From: CAZZKE01 sp964655005
GTDB taxonomy: Bacteria; Pseudomonadota; Alphaproteobacteria; Rhodospirillales; JABHCV01
DNA length: 5,752 nucleotides
Reading direction: 5' to 3'
Assembly (NCBI GenBank): GCA_964655005.1
Contig: CAZZKE010000106.1
Span: 1-5,752 of the forward strand
Positions 1 through 5,660 of this stretch are shown here, piece after piece. The notes under the pieces were generated by a model. It had not been told where the DNA came from, ran no database searches, and saw nothing but the letters and a program-made list of their open reading frames with translations. Within the stretch, counting starts at the first letter, position 1; every line of letters starts with the position of its first letter. The translations under genes and the position numbers were made by a program.

Positions 1-839
1 TATCGGTGCGCAAGGTCGGCGAAACCGGCTTGCGCAACCGGGCCGAAGTCAAGAATGTCAATTCCGTGCGCTTCGCCATGCAGGCGGTCGAAATCGAGGC
101 GCGGCGTCAGATCGGGGTCTATGAAGACGGCGGCCAGGTGGTTCAGGAAACCCGCCTGTTCGATTCCGTGAAAGGCGAAACCAGGACCATGCGCTCGAAA
201 GAGCAGGCCCACGATTACCGCTATTTCCCCGACCCGGACCTGCTGCCGCTGGTCATCACCCAAGACTATGTCGATGCCATCAAGGCGACCCTGCCGGAAC
301 TGCCCGACGAACGCAAACGGCGTTATATGGGCGATTTTGGCCTGTCCTCATACGATGCCGGCGTTTTGGTCGCCGAGCGTCGGACCGCCCAATATTTCGA
401 AGAGGTCGCCGCCGGTCACGATGCCAAGCTGGCCGCCAACTGGGTTATCACCAATCTGTTCGCGGTATTGAAGGACAAGGGCGTCGGCATCGCCGAAAGC
501 CCGGTGGCGGCGAGTGCCTTAAGTAAATTGCTCGACCTTCTGAAAGACGGCACCATATCCGGGCGGATCGCCAAGGATGTGTTCGAAATCATGGTCGAAA
601 CCGGCCAGGACCCGGCGGCCATCGTCGAAGAAAAGGGCTTGCGGCAGATCACCGATACCGGGGCCATCGAAGCCGCCATCGATCAGGTCATCGCCGACAA
701 CCCGGCCCAGGTCGAACAGTTCAGGTCCGGCAATGAAAAGATTATCGGCTGGTTCGTCGGTCAGGTAATGAAATCGACCGGCGGCAAGGCCAACCCCGGC
801 GTACTCAACAAGCTGCTGAGGGAAAAGCTCAAGGGCTGA
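1..839 (+). CDS. gatB: Aspartyl/glutamyl-tRNA(Asn/Gln) amidotransferase subunit B, C-terminal part (5' end outside window)
   Basis: GatB is the tRNA-binding and kinase subunit of the cytoplasmic GatCAB complex, which converts Glu-tRNA(Gln) and/or Asp-tRNA(Asn) to the amidated forms using ammonia delivered from GatA. The reading frame is open to the left edge (the codons before base 6 read Ser then Val-Arg-Lys-Val-Gly-Glu), so the GTG at base 6 is an internal valine and not a start. About 277 residues remain of a protein usually near 480. Counting from base 6, the GatB catalytic-domain signature AHDYRYFPDPDLLPL lies at residues 68-82, preceded by the NRAEVKNVNSVRF segment (11-23). From about residue 130 to the end it matches the helical YqeY-like tail that binds tRNA, including the GNEKIIGWFVGQVMK and ANPGVLNKLLREKL motifs near the terminus. 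It ends in TGA, touching the convergent downstream gene. gatC and gatA may lie upstream, but that is not visible here. Confidence 0.97.
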   Translation, partial: SVRKVGETGLRNRAEVKNVNSVRFAMQAVEIEARRQIGVYEDGGQVVQETRLFDSVKGETRTMRSKEQAHDYRYFPDPDLLPLVITQDYVDAIKATLPELPDERKRRYMGDFGLSSYDAGVLVAERRTAQYFEEVAAGHDAKLAANWVITNLFAVLKDKGVGIAESPVAASALSKLLDLLKDGTISGRIAKDVFEIMVETGQDPAAIVEEKGLRQITDTGAIEAAIDQVIADNPAQVEQFRSGNEKIIGWFVGQVMKSTGGKANPGVLNKLLREKLKG

Positions 840-1613
840 TTATTCCGAGACCCTGGCTTCGTTATCGTCTTCTTCAAAATCCGGAATATCGCTGGCGGCG
901 GCTGTGCCGTTGCTGATGCGATATTTGCGGTTCTGTTCATAGGCATCGCGCTCGACAATATAGGGGTCGATGGCGGTATCGGTCATGGCGTTCAGTTCGT
1001 CGCGATGTTCGGCGTATGAAGTGCCCGCGTTGAGGGCGGACGTGGCCGGATGCAGCGGGTTAATAAGGGTGGTCAGGACATCGCCGGTAACATCGCGCAT
1101 ATTGCTGGGTCCGAAGAACGGCAGCACGATGTGGGCGCCGCCCTGAGCCCCGGCGGCGCCGGCCGCCTGGCCCAGATCTTCCCGGCGCTGGACCATGCCA
1201 ATCCCGGCCGCCTGGTCGCTTATTCCGCCCATGCCGATGGTGGTGTTGATGAAGAAGCGGCCCAAGGCGTTGCCGGCGTTCTCGCCGTCGCCCTGTAGCA
1301 GACTGCTAAGGGCGGTCACCGGTTCGGTCAGGTTCGATCCGATATTGGCGATGGCTTTTTGCAGCGGGTCCGGGGTGACCGCCTGATAGCCGGAAACCAG
1401 CGGGTCGGCGATGGTTTTGCGGAACACCCGGTTGAAGCCCGCCGTTACCCGGTTGAGGGGTTCCAGCGGGTCGTTTGCCTGTTGTTCACCGCCGCCGTCA
1501 CCGCCGGTCGCCGACAGGTCGGAACCCGCCAGCGCCGGCCCGGCGACGATAAGCAAGCCCATGGCTAAACCCGTGACTATGCCTGTGGCGGTGGATCGAT
1601 CGATTTTGAACAC
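840..1613 (-). CDS. mlaA: MlaA/VacJ-family outer-membrane lipid asymmetry protein, no lipobox
   Basis: The 257-residue product matches MlaA (VacJ), the outer-membrane component of the Mla pathway, which removes mislocalised phospholipids from the outer leaflet and hands them to periplasmic MlaC. Family motifs visible: NDPLEPLNR at 47-55 followed by FNRVF, GRFFINTTIGMGGISDQA at 118-135, and VLPFFGPSNMRD at 163-174. The length is close to E. coli MlaA (about 250). The N-terminus is a signal peptide (hydrophobic residues about 10-28) with a type I-like site ALA|GS after residue 29. There is no cysteine in the protein, so it cannot be lipidated as classical MlaA is. The stretch 145-162 is rich in Ala/Gly and lacks the W and PY residues usual between the GQ and VLP motifs. 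The C-terminal ~20 residues are acidic. The start is GTG, chosen for the GGGGAGG Shine-Dalgarno seven bases upstream. It lies 118 bases downstream of the LtaS-like gene in the same orientation. The family call is firm; lack of lipidation is inferred. Confidence 0.93.
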   Translation of the reverse strand: MFKIDRSTATGIVTGLAMGLLIVAGPALAGSDLSATGGDGGGEQQANDPLEPLNRVTAGFNRVFRKTIADPLVSGYQAVTPDPLQKAIANIGSNLTEPVTALSSLLQGDGENAGNALGRFFINTTIGMGGISDQAAGIGMVQRREDLGQAAGAAGAQGGAHIVLPFFGPSNMRDVTGDVLTTLINPLHPATSALNAGTSYAEHRDELNAMTDTAIDPYIVERDAYEQNRKYRISNGTAAASDIPDFEEDDNEARVSE

Positions 1614-1731
1614 GCTGGTTCCTCCCCAGGATACGGGACAGTACCGCCCCTTTGGCGGAACTCAACTACCCTAACCAGGCTGATTTTCGCATAGCTTCGA
1701 AAAATCGTCCAGAGCGCATATTCGAACGCCG
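1614..1731 (-). other. Spacer between the LtaS-like gene and mlaA with two small hairpins
   Basis: The 118 bases between the two leftward genes hold an AT-rich imperfect hairpin (GATTTTCG at 1682-1689 pairing with CGAAAAATC at 1698-1706, one bulged A, 8-base loop) and a GC stem (CCGCC 1644-1648 with GGCGG 1654-1658, 5-base loop) just above the mlaA Shine-Dalgarno. Neither is followed by a T-run on the minus strand, so I do not call a terminator. The GC stem would fall in the mlaA leader. A weak promoter-like pair (TTGAGT, 16 bases, TACTGT on the minus strand) is present but unconvincing. Whether mlaA is co-transcribed or has its own promoter is undecided. Confidence 0.35.
1621..1627 (-). promoter_or_regulatory. 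Strong ribosome binding site that sets a GTG start for mlaA
   Basis: On the minus strand the bases read GGGGAGG, ending seven bases before the GTG at 1613-1611. This is the best match to the anti-Shine-Dalgarno sequence in the region and it decides the GTG start. No in-frame ATG in a better position is present. Confidence 0.8.
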
Positions 1732-3648
1732 TCAATCGCCATTGTCGGCCGCGTCTTTTAACAGGCCGGTGCGGAAGTACAGGCTGGCCGATTGGTACCA
1801 GGAAATCGCCTCGCTGATTAATCGTTTGTCCTGCAATGGCGAAGGGCCGTTTTGGGTTGCGGGCAGGCCATCGACCACGACCGGTTCCTTGTTGACGTCC
1901 AGTATGACCAGACGGCCGCCTTTCAGATATCCCAGTTTCTGGTAGGTGCTGATAAAGGCCCGTTCGCGACCGGCTTCCAGATTGAATATGTCGTATCCGA
2001 AAAAACGGCTGGAATAGGATAACCCCAACCATCCAAGGAGTGTCGGCCCGACATCGATCTGGCTCATCACGCGATCCATCCGACCGGGCGCGATCAGTTT
2101 CGGTGCGTACCAGATCATCGGAATATGATAACGCTCGGGCGGCAGGTCAAGCCGGCCCGCCGCCTTCGATGTATGATCGGAAATGAAGATGAACAGGGTA
2201 TTGTCGAACCACGGCTTCGCCGCCGCGCGGCGGACAAAGTCGCCAATCGCCCAATCCGTGTACTTGATGGCGCTTTCGCGTTTCTTTTGCGGCAAATCGA
2301 TGCGGTTTTCGGGGAAGGTGTAGGGGCGATGGTTGGAAGTAGTCATGATTTGGGCGAAGAATCGACCGCCCTTTTTGTATTCCCGGTCCAGTTTCGCCAG
2401 AGCCAGCGAATAAAGGTCCTCGTCGGCGACGCCCCAGATATTCTCGGCATGAACCGGCAAGCCTTCCGCATTTATGTCGGAACGGTCGACGATGGTGAAA
2501 CCGTTCGATTTGAAATAGGCGTTCATATTGTCGAAAAAGCCATAACCACCGTAAATCCAGTAGGGGCTCCAGCCGTTTTCCTTTAGTTCTTCGCCCAGAT
2601 TTTCCAGCCCTTCATTGTTCGGTCGCCGGACAATGCTTTGACCGGGGGTCGGTGGCGTCCCCACGGACAGGGCTTCGAGCCCGCGCACCGTCCGTGTCCC
2701 GGTGGCGTACATACTGGTGAACAAAAGGCCCTGGTCGGCCAGTTTATCCAGTTCCGGCGTGAGGCCCAGGGTGTTGCCGAAACGACCGACAAATTCCGCC
2801 GACAGGCTTTCGATCGTTACCAGCACGATATTGACATCCTTCGCCGGCAGGCGGGCGGCGACCTGGCGTTCAATGCCGGTGGGCTTGATGAATGTGGTGT
2901 TCGATTGTTTGACCAGGCTGCGGATCATGGAATCACGGTCGGCCCCGGCCATGGTCGGATAATATTTGTCATAGTCCAACTGGTTGTGGCGATAGGCGTA
3001 GAAAAGTGAATACACGCCATTGTTCGATAGCTGCTGGACGCGGGCATTGGTTTTGTTGTCGGCCAGGCCCTGATCGACCATTACGAAACCCAGAATCAGG
3101 GCCAGGCCGATTACGGCGACACGGCCCCAGCGGACAATCCAGCTCGCGTTCCTGGCGTTTTCACCGCGCGGCCAACTGAACCAGGAAATTGCCAGGCAAA
3201 TCGCGACAATTGCCGTCATCCACAGATTGACCGGATAGCTTTCGCGAATGTTGCCGATAACCTCGTTGGTGTAGACCAGGTAATCGACCGCGATGAAGTC
3301 GAAACGGTTGCCGAATTCCGCCCAAAATGTAAATTCCGAAACGGCGATAACGATAAACAGGACCAGAAACAGCGTTCCCCAGACGGCGGCCCAGCGGTTT
3401 TCCCATTTCGCCAGGCGGCGGCGCCCGGTGAATTCCGGCATGATGGCGTCGTAGATCACCCAGGGAAGGAAAAACCAGGGCAGAACGGTAAGGTCGAAAA
3501 CAGACCCGATAGCCATGAATCGGGCCCACTGGGCCAGGCTGAACTGGTCGCCGCTGAACAGCGCCAGGCCAACCCGGGTGGCCATGGAAATAATAAGAAA
3601 ACTGGCGGCAATCCATTTCAGCCGTCTTCCGCCACGGGTCACCAACAT
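1732..3648 (-). CDS. LtaS/OpgB-type membrane phosphoglycerol transferase (sulfatase/alkaline phosphatase fold)
   Basis: This 638-residue inner-membrane protein has the plan of lipoteichoic acid synthase-like enzymes (COG1368/MdoB group): an N-terminal block of five membrane segments (about 12-31, 44-66, 88-109, 142-159, 175-192), then a periplasmic catalytic domain from about 265 to 580. Catalytic elements visible: VTIESLSAEF with a metal-binding Glu at 280, TGTRTVRGLEAL with the presumed nucleophile Thr at 320, TTSNHRPYTFP with His at 440, and FISDHTS with Asp491-His492. Spacing is close to that of characterised LtaS. Such enzymes move phosphoglycerol from phosphatidylglycerol to an acceptor: lipoteichoic acid in Firmicutes, periplasmic glucans for OpgB in E. 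coli. The acceptor here is unknown; glucan or another envelope glycan is plausible for a Gram-negative. The ATG at 3648 is chosen because the frame upstream is antisense to the divergent gene and membrane segment 1 starts soon after. The Shine-Dalgarno (GGA, nine bases away) is weak, and a GTG at codon 3 is an alternative. A promoter-like pair sits upstream. Confidence 0.88.
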   Translation of the reverse strand: MLVTRGGRRLKWIAASFLIISMATRVGLALFSGDQFSLAQWARFMAIGSVFDLTVLPWFFLPWVIYDAIMPEFTGRRRLAKWENRWAAVWGTLFLVLFIVIAVSEFTFWAEFGNRFDFIAVDYLVYTNEVIGNIRESYPVNLWMTAIVAICLAISWFSWPRGENARNASWIVRWGRVAVIGLALILGFVMVDQGLADNKTNARVQQLSNNGVYSLFYAYRHNQLDYDKYYPTMAGADRDSMIRSLVKQSNTTFIKPTGIERQVAARLPAKDVNIVLVTIESLSAEFVGRFGNTLGLTPELDKLADQGLLFTSMYATGTRTVRGLEALSVGTPPTPGQSIVRRPNNEGLENLGEELKENGWSPYWIYGGYGFFDNMNAYFKSNGFTIVDRSDINAEGLPVHAENIWGVADEDLYSLALAKLDREYKKGGRFFAQIMTTSNHRPYTFPENRIDLPQKKRESAIKYTDWAIGDFVRRAAAKPWFDNTLFIFISDHTSKAAGRLDLPPERYHIPMIWYAPKLIAPGRMDRVMSQIDVGPTLLGWLGLSYSSRFFGYDIFNLEAGRERAFISTYQKLGYLKGGRLVILDVNKEPVVVDGLPATQNGPSPLQDKRLISEAISWYQSASLYFRTGLLKDAADNGD

Positions 3649-3688
3649 CTCAACGGATCCATTTAGCCGCAGGAATACAGGAACGCCC

Positions 3689-3716
3689 TTTATACAGAAG
3701 CGAGGCTTGGTGTCTA
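3689..3716 (-). promoter_or_regulatory. Candidate sigma-70-type promoter for the LtaS-like gene
   Basis: Read on the minus strand, TAGACA (bases 3716-3711, five of six matches to TTGACA) is followed after 16 bases by TATAAA (3694-3689, five of six to TATAAT). A transcript starting about seven bases further on would have a leader of roughly 34 bases before the ATG at 3648. The -35 box lies inside the left copy of the 17-base tandem repeat and overlaps the -10 candidate of the opposite promoter, so the two directions may compete. This is a consensus match by eye. Confidence 0.5.
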
Positions 3717-3735
3717 ATAAATATTGGTGTCTAAT
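3691..3735 (+). promoter_or_regulatory. Candidate promoter(s) for the YbaK-family/OYE gene pair
   Basis: Two overlapping options exist on the plus strand. The first is TATACA (3691-3696, four of six to TTGACA), 16 bases, then TCTAAT (3713-3718, five of six to TATAAT), giving a leader near 29 bases. The second is TTGGTG (3707-3712, three of six), exactly 17 bases, then TCTAAT (3730-3735), created by the tandem duplication; its start site would fall almost on the Shine-Dalgarno, so it may give a nearly leaderless message. The first looks more usable. Both are consensus matches by eye. Confidence 0.42.
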
Positions 3736-3740
3736 AAATA
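3707..3740. repeat. Perfect 17-base tandem duplication in the divergent promoter region
   Basis: The unit TTGGTGTCTAATAAATA occurs twice with no gap and no mismatch (3707-3723 and 3724-3740). It lies directly upstream of the Shine-Dalgarno of the YbaK-family gene. The unit is AT-rich compared with the surrounding coding DNA. Each copy carries TGTCTA (TAGACA on the other strand) and TCTAAT, both promoter-like hexamers. It may be a recent slippage duplication, or a pair of operator half-sites for a regulator; no inverted symmetry is obvious within the unit, which fits a promoter duplication better than a palindromic operator. Confidence 0.95.
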
Positions 3741-3741
3741 C

Positions 3742-3747
3742 AGGAGG
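3742..3747 (+). promoter_or_regulatory. Ribosome binding site AGGAGG of the YbaK-family gene
   Basis: AGGAGG, six bases before the ATG at 3754, is a full Shine-Dalgarno match. It decides this start over the TTG and GTG codons a few codons upstream in the same frame, which lie within the tandem repeat and have no such site. Confidence 0.85.
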
Positions 3748-3753
3748 AATTCC

Positions 3754-4245
3754 ATGAGCTATTTGACGAAACCGGCGGTCAAGAGGGTCCGCAAGGCGTT
3801 GTCCGACGCCGGCCTTACCGATACGGTGATCGAGCTCGATGACACCGCCCGCACGGCGGCGGACGCCGCCATGGCGACCGGTTCGGAACTGGGCGCCATC
3901 GTCAAGTCGCTGGTTTTTCTGATTGGCGAGCAACCGGTGCTGGCGCTGATCGCCGGTGATCGCATTTGCGTGCCGGAAAATTTGCCCCGTGCGTTCAACC
4001 TGCATGGAGAAGTGCGCAAGACCGACGCCGCCGAAGTCAAGGCGGCGACCGGCTATAGCATCGGCGGCGTCGCCCCGGTGGGACTGGAAATCGATATGCC
4101 GGTGGTCATCGATGTCGGCCTCAAGCGGTTCGACACGCTATATGCCGCCGCCGGTCACCCTCATTGCGTGTTTCCGGTGACCGTCACGGAACTGAAAAAA
4201 TTAACCGGCGGCATCGTCTCTTACAGTATCGCCGTTCAGAAATAA
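3754..4245 (+). CDS. YbaK/EbsC-family aminoacyl-tRNA deacylase (trans-editing protein)
   Basis: The 163-residue product is a stand-alone editing domain of the YbaK/ProXp superfamily. Members hydrolyse wrongly charged tRNAs in the cytoplasm, for example Cys-tRNA(Pro) by YbaK or Ala-tRNA(Pro) by ProXp-ala. Visible family motifs: AIVKSLVF with the conserved lysine at 51, TGYSIGGVAPVG at 99-110 (the glycine-rich GxxxP loop near the active site), and YAAAGHPHCVFPVT at 130-143. Length is typical of a single-domain member (about 150-170). There is no signal peptide or membrane segment. Which mischarged tRNA it clears cannot be read from the sequence, so no symbol is assigned; it looks closer to the general YbaK/EbsC group than to E. 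coli YbaK itself. It is the first gene of a probable two-gene unit with the flavin oxidoreductase 16 bases downstream, and is divergent from the LtaS-like gene. Confidence 0.92.
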   Translation: MSYLTKPAVKRVRKALSDAGLTDTVIELDDTARTAADAAMATGSELGAIVKSLVFLIGEQPVLALIAGDRICVPENLPRAFNLHGEVRKTDAAEVKAATGYSIGGVAPVGLEIDMPVVIDVGLKRFDTLYAAAGHPHCVFPVTVTELKKLTGGIVSYSIAVQK

Positions 4246-4261
4246 ACAGAGGATCCCGCCA

Positions 4262-5338
4262 ATGTCGGCCAGGCTTTTTTCACCCATTAAACTGCGAAAT
4301 CTAGACTGTGCGAACCGGGTGGTCATCGCCCCCATGTGTCAGTATTCGGCGACCGACGGGATCGCCGGCGACTGGCACCTGATGCATCTGGGGCACCTGT
4401 CCCTGGGTGGCGCGGGGCTGCTGATAACCGAAGCCGTAGGCGTTTCCGCCGATGGCCGCATCACGCCGGGCTGCCTGGGTCTGTATAACGACGAACAGGA
4501 AGCGGCCCTTGAACATGTGATTGATTTTTGCCATGGCGCGGGGCCGGCCCGGATCGCCGTGCAGTTGGCCCATGCCGGGCGCAAGGCATCGACCGCCGTG
4601 CCCTGGCGGGGCGCCGGGTCGTTGTCCGCCGATGATGGCGGCTGGCCGACCGTCGCCCCGTCCGCCGTACCCTTCGCCGAAGGCTGGCAGACCCCGGCAG
4701 CCATGGACCGGGGGCAGATGGACCGGGTGCGTGATGACTTCGTGGCGGCGACCCGGCGCTGCGAACGCATGGGCGTCGACATGATCGAACTGCACGCCGC
4801 CCATGGCTACCTGCTAAGCGAATTTCTTTCGCCGATCGCCAATTATCGGGACGACGAATATGGCGGCGCGTTGGAAAACCGTATGCGTTATCCACTGGAA
4901 GTGTTTTCGGCGATGCGCGACGCCTGGCCCGAAGACCGGCCCCTGGGGGTCCGCATATCGGCCACCGATTGGGAGACCCCGGGCTGGACCATTGCGGAAT
5001 CCGTGGTGTTGTCGCGGGCCTTGAAAGAACTGGGATGCGATTTCATCGATTGCTCGACCGGTGGCAATTCACCGAACCGTCCGCCGGTCGGTAACGGCGA
5101 GCAGGGTTATCAGGTCCCGTTCGCCAGGCAAATCCGGGCCGAAGCCGATATCCCGACCATCGCGGTCGGCAAGATTCTCGATGCCGATTTTGCCGAACGG
5201 GTCATCGCCAATGGCGACGCCGATATGGTGGCGCTGGCCCGTGGTATGTTGCAGGATCCCCGCTGGGCCTGGCACGCGGCGGCGAAACTGGGGGCCGAGG
5301 CGCCCTGTCCGCCACAATACGCACGTTCAAAACCATGA
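4262..5338 (+). CDS. Old Yellow Enzyme family NAD(P)H:flavin oxidoreductase, YqjM/XenA class
   Basis: The 358-residue soluble TIM-barrel flavoprotein is expected to bind FMN and use NAD(P)H to reduce activated C=C bonds (enones, enals, maleimides) or nitro compounds. Visible residues: APMCQYS with the redox-tuning Cys26 and Tyr28 that define the YqjM/XenA class; QLAHAGRKAS at 101-110; ELHAAHGYLL with substrate-anchoring His178 and His181 and Tyr183; RIS at 231-233; AVGK at 301-304 and ALARGML at 324-330 for the FMN phosphate; and a C-terminal PQYAR with Arg355, like the arginine that in YqjM reaches into the neighbouring subunit. His178/His181/Tyr183 have the numbering I recall for Pseudomonas XenA. 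The start ATG follows AGAGGA eight bases upstream. The gene is 16 bases after the deacylase, so probably co-transcribed. The physiological substrate is not predictable. No missing catalytic residue is seen. Confidence 0.94.
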   Translation: MSARLFSPIKLRNLDCANRVVIAPMCQYSATDGIAGDWHLMHLGHLSLGGAGLLITEAVGVSADGRITPGCLGLYNDEQEAALEHVIDFCHGAGPARIAVQLAHAGRKASTAVPWRGAGSLSADDGGWPTVAPSAVPFAEGWQTPAAMDRGQMDRVRDDFVAATRRCERMGVDMIELHAAHGYLLSEFLSPIANYRDDEYGGALENRMRYPLEVFSAMRDAWPEDRPLGVRISATDWETPGWTIAESVVLSRALKELGCDFIDCSTGGNSPNRPPVGNGEQGYQVPFARQIRAEADIPTIAVGKILDADFAERVIANGDADMVALARGMLQDPRWAWHAAAKLGAEAPCPPQYARSKP

Positions 5339-5397
5339 GTGACAAAAGCCTTGAACACGGGCGTTTTTCAATCCATAACCTGCCACTCCCCGCCTAA
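5335..5397 (+). other. 20-codon ORF overlapping the OYE stop (ATGA); possible gene remnant
   Basis: An ATG shares four bases (ATGA) with the OYE stop codon and opens a 20-residue frame ending in TAA. There is no Shine-Dalgarno, so translation would rely on coupling. The segment FSIHNLPL near its end resembles the start of fumarylacetoacetase, which typically reads F-x-I/L-x-N-L-P-(Y/F)-G-V-F; the match covers only about six residues and stops before the diagnostic GVF. It may be the stump of a lost downstream operon gene, or chance. Confidence 0.25.
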
Positions 5398-5416
5398 CCA
5401 GCCAACCACCGGCTGG
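5398..5416 (+). terminator. Weak hairpin after the OYE gene, doubtful terminator
   Basis: CCAGCC (5398-5403) can pair with GGCTGG (5411-5416) around a 7-base loop, 60 bases after the OYE stop. The following bases GGTTCGTATT have no proper T-run, so factor-independent termination is doubtful. It is the only stem of note between the OYE gene and the convergent EthD-like fragment. Confidence 0.25.
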
Positions 5417-5457
5417 GGTTCGTATTGGCGCGGTTGCTGATGACGGCCCTCGCGCTA

Positions 5458-5655
5458 CTACGGAATTATCTGGCGCTCCGTGCCGTACCAGAGCTGCGAG
5501 TTGGAATGGTCCACGAATTTCCGTTCGTCATCCAGTAATTCCCGCAGGGCATCCATTCCATCCTTTATCGTCCTGCCGGCGGCATGATCATCCATGCTGT
5601 CCCACCACAGTTCAGCGCATCCGTCGAATTCTGCCATGCGCGGACCCGGATTCAC
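5458..5655 (-). pseudogene. EthD-domain-like protein, C-terminal fragment
   Basis: This 65-residue leftward frame matches the C-terminal half of small EthD-type proteins (dimeric alpha-beta barrel, about 100 residues or more). The pattern is DGCAELWWDS at 11-20, a helix, then LLDDERKFVD at 40-49 and SQLWYGTE at 53-60; it resembles the family pattern of an (D)GxAELWFDS strand and helix, LxDExxFVD, and a final SxLWxxEE strand. The N-terminal half is missing: upstream the frame meets a TGA at 5682-5680 after eight unrelated codons. The only starts are a GTG at 5655 with a poor GGA Shine-Dalgarno and an ATG at codon 7 with none. I therefore read it as a truncated remnant. EthD itself assists a cytochrome P450 ether-degrading system, but most homologues have no known role. 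A short functional protein is possible but less likely. Confidence 0.55.
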
Positions 5656-5660
5656 CGGGC

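Noticed and set aside
825..859. Bidirectional terminator at the gatB/mlaA junction
   Set aside because: The stem is two four-base helices with an uneven internal loop and has no T-run on either strand.
1682..1706. Intrinsic terminator after the LtaS-like gene
   Set aside because: The hairpin is AT-rich with a bulge and is not followed by a T-run on the minus strand.
1577..2032. Leftward 151-codon frame across the LtaS-like 3' end and the spacer
   Set aside because: It overlaps the LtaS-like coding region in another frame, is rich in Arg/Gly/Pro as shadow frames are in GC-rich DNA, and has no recognisable family.
2125..3009. Long plus-strand frames opposite the LtaS-like gene
   Set aside because: They are antisense shadows of a well-supported gene, with no ribosome sites or known motifs.
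3675..3743. Three ATACAG hexamers (3675, 3692, 3738) as a regulator-binding array
   Set aside because: The first two are 17 bases apart, the same as the tandem unit, but flanking bases match poorly and the third is out of register, so chance is the simpler explanation.
3724..3753. Start of the deacylase gene at the TTG at 3724 or the GTG at 3727
   Set aside because: Both lie within the tandem repeat with no Shine-Dalgarno, while the ATG at 3754 follows AGGAGG at ideal spacing and gives the family-like N-terminus.
3649..4005. Upstream extension of the LtaS-like frame by 119 codons
   Set aside because: The frame stays open by chance on the strand opposite the YbaK-family gene; the extra residues are polar and unlike the family, and would cover the divergent promoter region. 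The protein with the ATG at 3648 already has the normal family length.
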